From NCBI GenBank assembly GCA_021234155.1, contig JAJEKV010000030.1:7063890-7127889 (forward strand): DNA of 64,000 bases. The letters run 5' to 3'. Position 1 is the stretch's first letter, and every line of letters starts with the position of its first letter. Under the pieces are notes generated by a model. It was not told the origin of the DNA. It ran no database searches and saw only the letters and a program-made list of their open reading frames with translations. The stretch comes from Isoetes taiwanensis (Eukaryota > Streptophyta > Lycopodiopsida > Isoetales > Isoetaceae). The translations under genes were made by a program, and so were the position numbers. Shown in pieces: positions 35,590 to 47,073 of the stretch.

Positions 35590-37545
35590 AAGATGCACAT
35601 ATTGTCAAATCCCCACCTCAACTTAGAGCAGAACGGTTTTGTTGCAATAAAGGAAAATGGCTATTACCGCTCTACCTCCTTTACCTCGACTTTAAACTAC
35701 ACCGCACAATATGCAAGAGTTTGCTAAATTAGCAAGAAAAGTAAACAGGTTATTCTGTTTGGCGTGCTTGGGTGAGTGGCGGGTTAAGAAATTTAGATTT
35801 TCCTTCATCCAGCTGACTATTCTTGGCTTAACATATCATCGACTACGGCCCACCACAGAAGCAGGGCATCCAATACATTGGTATATATATGATGAATCTG
35901 AACGATATGCACAAGGTCAAGACAAGCAAATACCATTCCAATGGATTGCTAGTGTGAGTTCGATCCTTAACCAAATAAATCCATTCATCCCAAGCCTCCG
36001 AACTATGGGAAGCATGCGTCTACCGTCAGCATACATTACAATTCAAGGAGCAATGGTAAGTAACGAAATTGCAGCCATTGCAGATGCTAGTAATATCTGA
36101 CCAATATTTCTCCTCGGGTAGCTGGTTTTTGGGTTCGTAGTGAGGGGGAACCAACTTTCATGAACATACTCGATCCAATGTACGAACCGCTACAATACCC
36201 GCTTTTTTTCCCACATGGTACTATTGGATGGGGACTTGGAAATGAACATGGTTTTACACAATTGCAGTGGTACAGGTCTAGATTGCTAAATTAGGTCGTC
36301 TATGTGGAGAATATTTAGTCGACATGTATTCTAGAGTTGAGGATGCTCGATTAAACTACTTGAGCGCCAAACATTTCAAAATAGAAGAGTGCAATATGAT
36401 GAGGACTATTCTCGAGCGAGAAAATGATGCTCAAAATGGCGTCATTTTACCATCATCCTTCTTGGGGTGTCAAAGATGGTGCTCTCGTGCAAGTTCTTAG
36501 ATGCACTAGCACCGCTAGATCAAAAAGGTCGATCAACGTTATTCATTACTATGACTACAAATACGGATTGGCCAGAAATACAAACTAAACTGAGACCTGG
36601 ACAAAATGCTTCCGATGTTCCTATGATCGTCATCCGCTGCTTCCATGGAAGGTTGCAACGGCTGAAGGAGCTTCTTCATAAATTCTTTCAACGCATATCA
36701 TATGTGATAACAGTCATAGAATTTCAAAAACGTGGATTGCCACATGCTCATCTCGTTTTACGTACTGAACCTGACATACCAATCGAATGCATAGATGAGA
36801 TAATCTCTGCTGAATTGCCTCTGAGATCTGTTCTTCGAGGACAAGTCCAAAAATTTATGATGCATAGACATACAGAAAGATGTTCTCCAAATGGCAATCC
36901 TTGTTGTTATAATTATCCGAAGGATGTCAACCCAACGACCTATCTTGATTCGAAGGGTTACGTGCAATATAGGAGGAGGTCAATAGACGATGTATGGGTG
37001 GTTCCATACAATGCTTTTCTCCTGCATCAGTTGGACTGCCACATTATGGTAGATATTGCATCCACAGTCCATGTATTCTCTTATCTTTATGGTTACATTT
37101 ACAAAGGATTTGATAATGCCAATTTTCAAGTAACCCAAGAAAGGCACTCGGTTTCTATACCATCGGCATTAAACAGTCAACATGAAGCAGCAGCGGAATC
37201 CTCGTCAAGGAACAACGATCAAAGAGAGAATACCATATGCCAACCATCAGAGCATACACTATTTGTGGCTGCGGAATCCTCATCGAGGAACAATGATCAA
37301 AATGAAAATGAAAATAGCACATGTCAACCACCAGAGCATACACCATCTGAAGAAACTGTTAGGCGACCTCCTAGGAATGAAATACAGGATTACTTGAGGG
37401 CACGTTATCTATCGGCGTGACGAGAAGCGTGGAGAACAATGTCATATGATATAACAAATAAGTCTCCTGCCGTCAAATGCCTACCTTTGCACTTGCCACA
37501 TTTAAATATCGAGGTCGTTGTTAGATCGATACTTCTTTAGATCCT
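35590..37545 (+). pseudogene. Helitron Rep (HUH endonuclease) region
   Basis: Blocks in order: ERFCCNKGKWLLPLY near 35627; YHRLRPTTEAGHPIHWYIYD within 35711-36100; VRSEGEPTFMNILDPMYEPL and FFPHGTIGWG near 36135-36230; LGRLCGEYLVDMYSRVEDAR near 36290; ILPSSFLGCQRW near 36445; then an open frame to 37420 with LFITMTTNTDWPEI, EFQKRGLPHAHLVL (the H-x-H of the HUH metal site) and YLYGYIYKGFDNA (tyrosine-containing nicking motif). A TGA at 37418 interrupts the same frame, which continues with EAWRTMSYDITNKSPAVKCL to about 37540. Catalytic residues are preserved although the frame is not. Confidence 0.8.
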
Positions 37546-37621
37546 CCGGATAACGAGTTTGATGCCTTCCGCGTACATTCAATATTATGAACAATATCGT
37601 TGATTTGTATGTAATTCGACA

Positions 37622-39600
37622 TTGGCAATTGAATTTGAAGCCTATATGGAACAAGAGCGAGAGGGTTCACGAAAACATAGTGAAAAAAGGGTAAAGGCAA
37701 CCCGGTTATTGTGTAGGATCACGATTGCTATTGCCTCGAGTAGGAGAAGCATTTTATTTGAGGCAACTCTTGCTGCATCGTGCTTTGTGAGAACATGGGA
37801 TGAGTTGAAGATCGTTCATGAGCAACAATATGAAACGTATCAACAAGCTGCAGAAGCAGAAGGATTGCTCGCTGCACATAACGAGTCGGTATTAGTCATG
37901 GAAGAAGCAGTTTCTCTATCACTGAGTCCCACACAGCTGCGATTTCTTTTTGCCATGTTACTGCTCGATCAAGGTCCAGCGGTGGAGCTATGGACTAGGT
38001 TCAAAATACCAATGAGTATTGACCTATTAGATGAATACCCAAACGATGAAGCAATTGCATTTAATGAATCCCTTCATCTGATCAACAATATTCTAACACA
38101 ACGTAGTACTAACATCATGGCATTCGGTCTCCAACTGCATCCTCGTCTTGAAAGAAATGTCATGCGTGAACTAAAAAAAATTTCTGACCACCAGACATAC
38201 TTAGATACTGTGATACAAATGACAAGTATAATGAATACTGACCAACATGAAATATACAGTTTCATTCAAAAATGGCTTGAAACATCAGAAAGCAACCAAG
38301 CTATATTTGTCGACGGAAACGCTGGTAGAGGAAAAACCTTCTTGCTAAATTGTGTATGTTTGTCTATACGAGGTAATCAATGTATAGCACTTCCTTGCGG
38401 TACAACAGCATTAGCCGCTCTTCAGTATCCAGGAGGGCGAACGGCTCACTCCCTGTTCCAGATCCCTGTGGAAGAAAATAATGCAGGACTTCATTCAATG
38501 ATAGAGCATGATTCCGCGGCAGCGGAACTGCTCATTGCATCTAAGGTCATTATTTGGGATGAATTCCCAATGGCCAATAAAGTTGTCATAGAAAGCCCAT
38601 CATCTGCGTTTAAACGACTATGCGGAATGATCTTCCCTTTGGAGGGAAACACTTTATCGCCTCACGGAGACTTGGGACGGTAGCTCCCATTTGTCAAGGG
38701 AGGAGGAGAAATGCGACATATAATGCATTTATAAAATCCTCGCCACTCACTGGCAAAGTTTTAGTGTATTCATTAGAACAACCAATACGCAATGCGAGGA
38801 TCCCTGAACCCGATGCGGTTTGTTGATCGATATAGGAGAAAATTGAGAAGAATCCACGGTCTCATTGGATATCTTCAACACAACTACTAGCGTTGAAAGT
38901 AGCGTTGAGTTTCTCTATCCATCTAGCATCCTTCAAGACTCAGCAATATGCAAAAGACACAACTTTTTGTCGCCAATTAACAAGTGTTGATAATATCAAT
39001 GGTTGTGTTCTTAGTAGACTGTTTAGTAATGACAGATTGTATTATAGTCATGATCATATCTCCGAACAAGATGAAATCATACATGACCATCCCTATGCGA
39101 CATCAGATTTTTTAAATAACTTCACCCATTCTGGAATACCCAACCATGAACTAAAGCTTAAGGTAGGTGCAATATGTCACATTATGAAACGACTAGACAT
39201 GGAAAAGGGTTTGGTAAAAAATGCAAGAGTTATGGTGATTTCGATGCACACAAAATTTGTAATGGTAAAAGTATTAGATGATACAGCTCAAGAGGATGCA
39301 TGCACATATCCAATCTCTAGAACAGACTTTTTTTATCAGCCAGAGAATCGGCCCTGGACCATACATAGACGGCAGTTACCTCTCCGATTATCTTATGCAA
39401 CCACCTTCAACAGCTGCCAAGGATTAACACTGGACCGCGTCGTTATCGACTTGCGCACTGATGTATTCGCACACGGCCAGTTATACACTGCACTTAGTCG
39501 CATCGCGAGAAGAGAAGAAGCCTCTCATCTTACTTTTCGCCCGAAAAACACAATGAAGTGCACTAAAAATGTCGTTTATAAAGAGTTGCTATGTCTATAA
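37622..39600 (+). pseudogene. Helitron PIF1-like helicase region
   Basis: The frame 37622-38683 contains Walker A (DGNAGRGKTFLL, with Ala and Arg at positions usually Gly-Gly-Thr), GTTALAALQYPGGRTAHSLF and Walker B (VIIWDEFPM). After a frameshift near 38665 the usual GGDFRQ motif is corrupted (GDLGR). The frame 38893-39600 carries [39 protein letters not shown] and [13 protein letters not shown], the C-terminal SF1B helicase motifs. Together these cover the full PIF1-like domain in at least three frames. Confidence 0.8.
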
Positions 39601-39797
39601 TGTATGTTCTCCTCCTCTACACAGGTCATGCAAGGAGATGGTAAGAATTAAACTTCGAATAAGGTATGCATTCTCTAACTTTTATGGTTATGACAAGCAC
39701 ATTCTCTTTATACAGGTGTGCATGACTTCTCTAGCACTCTTTTGGGGAATGATACTATCACATATGAATTTTTGGAGGAATTCATATAAGGTACGTT

Positions 39798-39887
39798 GAA
39801 AAAAGAAAAAAGAAAAAGAAAAAGAAAAAGAAAAAGAAAAAGAAAAAGAAAAAGAAAAAGAAAAAGAAAAAGAAAAAGAAAAAGAAA

Positions 39888-39959
<72 letters not shown>

Positions 39960-40150
39960 AAAAGAAAAAGAAAAAGAAAAAGAAAAAGAAAAAGAAAAAG
40001 AAAAAGAAAAAGAAAAAGAAAAAGAACAAGAAAAAGAAACAAAAAACAAAAAACAAAAAACAAAAAACAAAAAACAAAAAACAAAAAACAAAAAACAAAA
40101 AACAAAAAGCAAAAAGCAAAAAGCAAAAAGCAAAAAGCAAAAAGAAAAAC
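39798..40150 (+). repeat. Compound microsatellite (AAAAAG)n - A47 - (AAAAAG)n - (ACAAAAA)n - (GCAAAAA)n
   Basis: About 350 bp of purine-rich simple sequence. A 6-bp GAAAAA array surrounds a long A run near 39911-39957, followed by 7-bp ACAAAAA and GCAAAAA arrays. Long poly-Phe or Lys/Glu open frames on both strands are trivial consequences. Confidence 0.97.
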
Positions 40151-40224
40151 TCCCTTTCCAGCCCGTACGATAGATGGCGTGCTATTCAATTACCATGGGA
40201 TTCCCTCATCTATCTTTTTGATGT

Positions 40225-40530
40225 ATCGCAATGACAGCCTAGTGGTCAAGCTATTGGTAATGGGCGACCCCCATCCAGGCCCAAAACCCACTGACTATCA
40301 TCGGATAATAAAAGAGTATTCATGGCGATGACAATCTAGTGGTAAAGCCATTGGTAATGGGCGATCCCCACCCACTGACTCTCATCGGATGCACATAAAA
40401 AAAAAAGGAAAACAAAATGGAGTAAGGGTGGTAAAAAGAACATCCATCGCGGTGACATTCTAGTGGTAAAGCCATTGGTAATGGGCAATCCCCACCCAGG
40501 CCCAAAACCCACTGACTGTCATTGGATGGT
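40225..40530 (+). repeat. Three tandem copies of a SINE-like ~70-85-bp unit
   Basis: Copies at about 40228-40308, 40324-40391 and 40449-40527 share GTGGTAAAGCCATTGGTAA, TGGGCGA(T/C)CCCCA(C/T)CCA and ACCCACTGACT.TCAT. Each begins with a TAGTGGT(A/C)AAGC segment like the A box of tRNA-derived SINE heads. The second copy lacks the middle CCAGGCCCAAAACC, skipping directly from CCCACCC to ACTGACT. Confidence 0.7.
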
Positions 40531-40631
40531 GGAAACAAAAAAAAGACGAAACAAACAATAGTGGGGATCCCATGATGGTCGACTATAGCACCTCTCTATC
40601 CTACGGGCACAAAACACATGGCAATAGTGCA

Positions 40632-40642
40632 GGTTCAACTCC
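40632..40642 (+). promoter_or_regulatory. tRNA-type B box (GGTTCAACTCC) in a T-arm-like stem
   Basis: GGTTCAACTCC matches the RNA polymerase III B box, and flanking TGCAG and CTGCA pair as in a tRNA T arm. A T6 run follows at 40647-40652, suitable as a Pol III stop. No complete cloverleaf can be folded, so this is a tRNA or SINE relic. Confidence 0.5.
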
Positions 40643-41033
40643 TGCATGTTTTTTAGCTATTTGCCAAAATTAGTACATCAAGTAGTCATAACAATTCTAA
40701 ACTAAAGCGAAAAATTAGAACGTCAAATAATAAGTCTAATTGCACGAGTGTAAACAAAACGAAATGGTCCAGAAGTTAGTTTCCTAATTGAGAATTTTCC
40801 ATCATTGGACATTATAGTGTATTCAATTAGACAGGTTAACAACGTTATAATAAACCTAGATAAGCAGGCTAGGAAACAAAGACATTACAAAATAGAAACA
40901 TTCATTTGAGATGTAAATCCTTCACGTCACTTTGGTATCACAATATCAAGGGAATAGATTTCACAGATTTAAATGTTCTTGCCTTTTAGCTATTGGACTA
41001 GTTAACATGATTAATCAACAAATTGTTTAGTTG

Positions 41034-41105
41034 ATTTTTTTTTTTTTTTTAATGCCCTTCAACTGACACGAAGTCGGTAAAGAGAAATGTTCGCGGCCGC
41101 CGCGA
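41034..41105 (+). repeat. T17 run and short GC palindrome
   Basis: A T run at about 41034-41050 is followed at 41091-41105 by TCGCGGCCGCCGCGA, an inverted repeat (TCGCGG/CCGCGA) standing out in AT-rich surroundings. Function unknown. Confidence 0.6.
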
Positions 41106-41109
41106 TAAA

Positions 41110-42474
41110 TTTCTTGTATTTATAATCCTGTTGTTTTTATCACCCGTTTCATTGACTTTTTCTTTGTATTAAGGTGGTCTCGTCTTCATCAACTTTATTA
41201 GCCCCATTGAGGTTATTTTTCATTGGTTCAATTGGGGTTCGTTATCATGTTTTTTATCATTGTTACTTCTGTTTCAATAGTTTGATTTGTGTAGGTATTC
41301 CATGAGGGCATATACTCGTAGTTGGCTCTAGTGTTAATATTAGTCTTAATAGACCGTCTTGCTCCTTTAATCATGTTGGATCCATTCTCCTCCCTTTCAT
41401 TTAATCTTCATTCCACTTGCTTCATTTTTGTCATTTATATTATTTGCGAGTCTCTTTAGTCCCATTTGTTCTTTTTGTTCTATTTTCTTCCATTAACTCC
41501 ATAGTCATTTGTTCTAGTTGTCATCTGTTTATCAGTTTTGTATGATTGAAACTTCTTTCATTGCATCTTTAATACTGTTTACGTTTTATTTGATCCCCTT
41601 AGTGCCTTTGCTTTATTTTTTGCAGTATTTCGACTCAAGGTATTACCTTGGTATTAGTGCTTATTATTCATTCTGCTTGCTAGTTTGGGTTCCAGTCAGG
41701 TAGTCTTAGTTTGGGTTCGTTTAGTGTTAAGGTGGTCTTGTCTTTATCGACCCTGTTGTTCCATTTCATCCTTTTGTTATTTCTCCATTTGTTATATTGA
41801 CTCTATTTACTTTGCTTGGCATCTTCTCATTTCATGTTCCTTTGTTAGTTTTAATTGATCGTACTTGTTTCTTGAATTTTGTGGGCTCTATTTTGCTCGG
41901 CTAGGGAGTAACAAATGTTATATCTGTGCAAATAGGTAGTCATTTCGTTCTGTTACTTTCGTTCTTCCGATATGGATTTGTTGTCACATGAGCTTTGTAA
42001 TCATAATATTTTATGTATTATGTTCTTACACATTGCTAGACACTCATGACAAAAGTTTCATCTGTTTCATTATACTTTATAAGTCGCATTTATTCCATTT
42101 GTCTGTCTAGTGTTCTCCTTGTTCCACTCCCTCTAGACTGCTCCAGTACGCCTATTGGTTCGGTTTGCATCCTAGCATGGCCCAACTCCATTTCTGTTCG
42201 ATGTTAGGTAGATTCATTTATCTTGTTTACTTCCATTTCCAATCGTGTTGTTATTCTTATTTGTTCCATTTCTCCCATTCCTTTAAAATTGTCCTTCCCT
42301 TTGTTCTCATAGTCCCTTTTTATGGGTTTAGTTCTTTTGCTCTACAAATTCCACTAGTTTCAACCTGCTATATTTTTCTTTGTATGCCCTTTGTTTCTCT
42401 AATCATAAGTACTTCAGTTACTTCATATTGCCCAGTACGAGGTACACTTGATCCTTTGATTTGAAAGCTTTTGT
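41110..42474 (+). repeat. T/C-rich dispersed repeat family, block 3
   Basis: Same pyrimidine-rich wording as 20380-22347 and 27431-28163, including CCATAGTCATTTGTTCTAGTTGTCATC-like phrases near 41500. It is interrupted at about 42475 by a LINE 3' end and resumes after 43016. No gene seen. Confidence 0.5.
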
Positions 42475-42986
42475 TAGGTGTTGGCCATTGTGCACCAGCA
42501 TCTTCACATGTCCTTACCCATTTTTCATGTTCGTCCCACTCATCTCTCCTGCCTGAGGTCGATGTACTATTATCATAAAGGCAGATGTGAAGCAGCTGCT
42601 GGCGTCCTTCTTGACATAATCCAAGTTCCCCTTGATGAATTACTGTTGCTTACTCCTTCCTGGTCTGAAATTAATTGGATTGCCCCACCCTCCTTTGCCA
42701 TGCCTCTCACTGCCACCCATTCCTTCCCTGATTTACCTGCTATCCCGGCTTCCCTTCTTAATTTGTCATCTCTTCCGATCCAATCCTCCCCTTCTCAGAA
42801 TTCTGCTCCGGCAAGTGGTATTTGGCTCTGAAGTTGAGATCCTCACTGCAGAAGAGAACAGATCAGATCGCCAGAAATGATTCTGGATTTTGGTTTTCAT
42901 TGTATTCAGTTACTTTCTATTTGGGCTCTGAGCCTTCCTATTTTTGTATGTTTTTAATTTATGATTAATATCAAATCCTTCCTTTT

Positions 42987-43016
<30 letters not shown>
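42475..43016 (+). mobile_element. 5'-truncated L1-type LINE 3' end with A26 tail
   Basis: A short coding remnant reads YYYHKGRCEAAAGVLLD within 42478-42831, similar to the YYYHRGKADYFGTL block near the C-terminus of the large LINE at 57600. It is followed by a 3' UTR with TATGATTAATATC and a run of 26 A at 42991-43016. It lies inside the T/C-rich repeat, consistent with a young insertion. Confidence 0.65.
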
Positions 43017-43017
<1 letters not shown>

Positions 43018-43243
43018 ATTCATTTTGTCTTTTCTCTAATAAAGTGATCTCAAGTTGTTTCATTCCTTCCTTTGATACTTATGGGTTTACATTCTTTTGT
43101 CCCATTAGATTCTTTGTTTGTTTTGCCCCATTGAGTTCATAGTTATCACGTTCCATTTACTCCATTAGTTTGACCCTCAAATTGACATGTTTTATTTCCT
43201 TTCACATTGATATTGATGATGTTGAGATAGGTTCCTCTTCTAT

Positions 43244-43282
43244 CGGCTGATATATGTTGATCTAGGACCCATCCTAAGAATG
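43244..43282 (+). repeat. 39-bp direct repeat, left copy (right copy at 44329-44367)
   Basis: CGG(C/T)TGATAT(A/G)TGTTGATC through CATCCTAAGAATG occurs at 43244-43282 and 44329-44367 with two mismatches. A partial third copy (TATGTGTTGATCTAGGAC) lies near 43456. The two full copies bracket ~1.05 kb. Confidence 0.85.
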
Positions 43283-43444
43283 CCATGGTTCTATTGCGAT
43301 AGCAATAGAACCAACATTCTTTGGATGGGGACGCCTATTCATGTTGGCCCTATTTATAGCCTCATTATGCTATGGTAGATTATCGGCATTCTCTTGAGCT
43401 CCTACCTTGGTTGCTCCATCTTCTCTTGCCTTCTAGTGTCCCAT
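43277..43444 (+). repeat. Dispersed ~165-bp repeat, copy 2, with intact palindrome
   Basis: Nearly identical to 16057-16220. Its first 44 bases form an imperfect palindrome: AGAATG...GGTTCTATTGC, a GATA loop, then GCAATAGAACC...CATTCT, with a perfect 11-bp inner stem. Copy 1 has a collapsed version of the same arm. Confidence 0.9.
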
Positions 43445-43609
43445 TCCACCCTCCCCTATGTGTTGATCTAGGACTCATGCTATAAACAGTTAGATGTTTG
43501 TTCAATTTTGATATTTGTGGACTTTATCTCTTAGGTAGGATTGCATCCTCTGACTAGCAGGATTTGAGGTTTATGATCAGCCATCTAGGTTTGGATTATA
43601 GATTTTATA

Positions 43610-43805
43610 TATATTCTCGGCGTGGCGTTGTAGCCTCTGAGGCAGCACCAATTGGAATTGGTCGGCTGTTTATTTTGTGTATTTTCTCAGCGTGGCAGTT
43701 GATGGCCTCTGGGACACCTATTGGGAGTCTTGCCCCAATGTGTCGGCTACTTGTTATTTATTTTCTCGGCGTGGCATTGTAGCCTCCGAGGTAGCATCAT
43801 ATGGA
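43610..43805 (+). repeat. Three imperfect ~75-bp tandem units (TTCTCGGCGTGGC...)
   Basis: TCTC(G/A)GCGTGGC followed by TTG(T/A)(A/T)GGCCTC-like wording begins near 43614, 43686 and 43763. Confidence 0.7.
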
Positions 43806-44328
43806 TGTTCTTTCTAGTTCAGCGATGTTTCTTTATGTTGAAAGTGGACGACTCATGGATATCTTTTCTACTTGGCTATATCATGAAAATCCCAAAATCA
43901 CTTACTAACATTTAACTGGGGAGCAATTTTGAGCTTGCAGGTTTTTTCAGCGGGTCTCAATTAGCACTTTTGTGACACACACCCTTTGAAAATTGTGACG
44001 AGACGAGAACTCTCTGCTTGCATATATATATGTTCCTCACGAACATGAATATGGGGTCGTGACAGTATTGTACGAAGGGCTCTTGAAGGCCTATCCGTTG
44101 ACATATAAAGAAGGTTGACCTTTGCCACCACCTTTGCCTTGGTTCGATATTTGTAGCAGATGGATTATACTTTTACCTTTTATTATCATTTGATATGCTC
44201 TCGATGATTGTCTAGTTTCGGAGCATTTTTTATATATCAATGGTTTTCAAATTTCTTACCCTAGTGGGGGGGAGCCAATTTGTACTCAATGATTTTCCAG
44301 AGAGCTCAATGAGAATACCACTTCACTT

Positions 44329-44367
44329 CGGTTGATATGTGTTGATCTAGGACCCATCCTAAGAATG
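44329..44367 (+). repeat. 39-bp direct repeat, right copy
   Basis: Right partner of 43244-43282. It ends exactly where the LINE ORF1-like sequence begins, so it may mark the LINE's left border. Confidence 0.8.
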
Positions 44368-44381
44368 AGGAATTATTAATT

Positions 44382-45592
44382 ATGGAAAACAATAAGGAAA
44401 ATACTGATATTGATATTGCAAGTTCTACAAGCAACACAAACAAGGTCAGATGCACTAATAGTTTTGGGGTTCTTGCTAATACGAGTGATGATTTCTTTGC
44501 AGATACTAAAGAGCCACTAGCCTCCCTTCATCAGATCATTTTGTATCTATTTCCATATCCAAACCTATAACTGCCAACACTCCTGTTTTGAACTCTTATA
44601 TTTCTCCATTATTACCCATGAATATATAGCAAAATAACAGGGGGATCTGATATGAATGTAAAAAAAACAATTTCTGAAACCATAGACCATATATCCCTAA
44701 AACAATTGAATGGATTGTTATAAAAAAAAAAAAAAAAAACATAGATTCAAGATAAAAAATAATGACATTAGCTTACTAGATATATTGGTTAAAGTAGTCT
44801 TATTAAGACATTGAGTTATTTTGGTAGAGGTTCGAGGCCCCGTATTTCATATTCTAAAATCTTAGGCAGGTTCGATATTCCCTCAAAACCTTAGATAGAA
44901 TCGTATATCATATTTCAAAATCATATGTGCCTCTAATCATAAATGACCATAAGCGAAATGACAGGTGCCCAGAGGCCCCAACATACGATCTGGATCGTAG
45001 GATCGACGAATCTGATGACTGTGGTAGTCCAGGTGCACCTCGTTTGGATTTATCTGATAACTCTGCTGAACAAATTGATAATTCTTTGCCTAATGGCTCT
45101 ATCTCAAGTCAATTTGCTCTACAACTTGCTGAATTGCATGTGGATACAGCTGGCCAGAGTGGCTATAATGGACAGATTGAGCATATTGAAATAGAGAATG
45201 ACACAGAAAATGTTACAATTGCTGAAGGAAATATAAGGGAAGAAAGAACATATATAACTAGTTCAAACAATAGGGAAGATATGGTGGCACCAACACAAGA
45301 ATATTATGATGCAAAAGCTACAGAAAATAAGGAGGGGTCAGTTATTAAGATATATGGTTCTATAGGATCTGAAAGAATACCTTTGACAATTCAAAGTGAC
45401 AACTTGGACCAAGGGGAACTTCCCAACATTACAAATAAGGAGATGGCTAATTCCAGGCAAGATCTAAAATTTCTAAGTAATGATATAATTACCCCTCTTG
45501 AAAATTATGATGATTTAGATCCAAATTCTAATTTATGTTATCAAGCTAAATTCTGGAGTTGTCCTTACTATCAAGATCATGTAAACTCATGA
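44382..45592 (+). pseudogene. LINE ORF1 C-terminal region
   Basis: Frames 44382-44570 (MENNKENTDIDIASSTSN, then NSFGVLANTSDD) and 44927-45592 (acidic, Asn/Glu-rich) look like the hydrophilic tail after the zinc knuckle of plant LINE ORF1. The N-terminal RNA-binding core is absent, so the LINE is 5'-truncated or rearranged. An A17 run near 44723-44740 separates the parts. Confidence 0.5.
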
Positions 45593-45847
45593 AAACTCTG
45601 ATAAAGAAAATGAAAATTGTTTCAGAGATCACAGAAAAAATAGATCTTGGGGAGATGATAAATTTGTGTCATACCTTTTGCTTCCCAGTCCTAAGGCTAA
45701 AAATGGGAAAGCCAGCTAAAGTTAAGCATTGTAATAGAATTCTTAACTTATTGGGGACACCTGCTTCCAACACCAGAAACAAAGTCAAAGAGGGCTTAAA
45801 TAATTGACCTTGACCGTTTTCTTGATACCTATTTTCTCTTTTTTATC

Positions 45848-46502
45848 TTGAAGATTCTTTCTTGGAATTTGAGAGGGATCAAGAGGCCATTACAAAGGAG
45901 AAGAGCTATCTCTCAGATTAGGGAGTATAATGCAGACATCATTCTTCTTCAAGAGTTGAGGCTCCCTAACTTTGAATATTCTAATCTTGCTGACTGGATT
46001 GGGCCAGGTTTCTCTTCTATTTGGATAGAGGCTAATAATACCTCGGGAGGGCTTTGCATCATTTGGAAGAACCTCAATCACTCTTTCTTCTATAATAGCC
46101 CTTGCAAAAGATGGCAAGCAGTTATTTTTAATCACTTAAATTCCCCCTTTAGGGTTATTAATGTTTATGCTTCAACTATTTTCAAAGAAAGGGAAACCTT
46201 TTGGCCTCAGATTAGCAACTGACATTACTTGGATTCTGGCTGGAGGCTTCAACAACACTCTTAGCAATGATCTGAAATCTAGCAACAATGTGAACATGTC
46301 TACAAAGAAAAGGGAAAACTGGGACATTTTCTTGGACTCTCATTTGTTTTCCCACATCTCATCCTCAACTGCTAAATATTCCTGGTCTAGGAGAACTCTA
46401 GGGTCTTTTGTGCTTTGGACAGATTTTATATCAATAATTTTGATCTTCACTTTTGGGATAATAACTATGTTTCAAGTGATGAAACCACACCTCTATCTCT
46501 GA
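45848..46502 (+). pseudogene. LINE ORF2 endonuclease domain
   Basis: MKILSWNLRGIKRPLQRR opens the apurinic-type endonuclease, with ILLQELRL (catalytic Glu), GGLCIIW and WQAVIFNH, then a frameshift near 46215 into ITWILAGGFNNTL. The usual GDFN motif has Gly for Asp. The domain nicks target DNA in L1 retrotransposition; the frameshift and changed motif argue that it is dead. Confidence 0.8.
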
Positions 46503-47073
46503 CCATCAGCCCCAGTTTCTTGAGATCAAGCATACTCTGAGCATTAAAAGGCAGGGTAATATCCCATTTAAGTTAAATTGCTCTATTCTCAATAATGAGA
46601 ATTTCTCTATTGATTTTAAAGTATTCTATGGCAATCTAGTAAGAACTCAATGAAAGATTTCTACTCCAATATTAAAGCCTCTAAATCCCGGATCAAACAA
46701 TGGTCTAAAGAGTTCTATGATCAGAGGAAGGGGGGGAAAAGGAAATATCTTCTAGAGATAAGGGATGTCAGAATTAAGTTGCAGCATGACCCCTTAATAT
46801 TAATTTGCATCTACTAGAAGACAATCTAGAGCACATGATTAAAACCATTGAAGAATTTGAGGCCAAGGGTACTGCTATGAAGAGTAAGATCAATTTTCAC
46901 AATTATATGGACAATAGCAATTCAAAGTTTTTTTTTAAATTGCTAAGAATAGGCTGCTCAGAAAACAGATTGCCACCATCCAAAATGATAATGGTACTAC
47001 TTTGAATGATCCTAAGGATAACTCAGATTATTTTCATTCAAAATAGTCTGACATTTTATTCAAGCATCACAAT

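Larger units (their letters stand above)
34929..39600 (+). mobile_element. Degenerate autonomous Helitron (rolling-circle transposon) coding region
   Basis: The plus strand carries, in order, the basic N-terminus, Helitron_like_N/Rep and PIF1-like helicase of a plant Helitron transposase, spread over several frames. Helitrons transpose by rolling-circle replication using an HUH nuclease fused to a 5'-3' helicase. Stops and frameshifts interrupt the protein at about 35010, 35470, 36100, 36450, 37418, 37540 and 38683. The terminal TC and CTRR signals with a 3' hairpin were not located, so the outer limits are those of coding similarity only. Confidence 0.8.

Noticed and set aside
39688-40189. 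Open frames of 125-150 codons encoding poly-Phe or Lys/Glu repeats
   Set aside because: Pure products of the microsatellite.
40561-40652. Functional tRNA gene
   Set aside because: The B box and T arm are good, but no acceptor stem, D arm or anticodon arm can be paired.
41091-41105. NotI-containing GC palindrome as vector contamination
   Set aside because: Flanks are ordinary AT-rich host sequence without any cloning-vector context.
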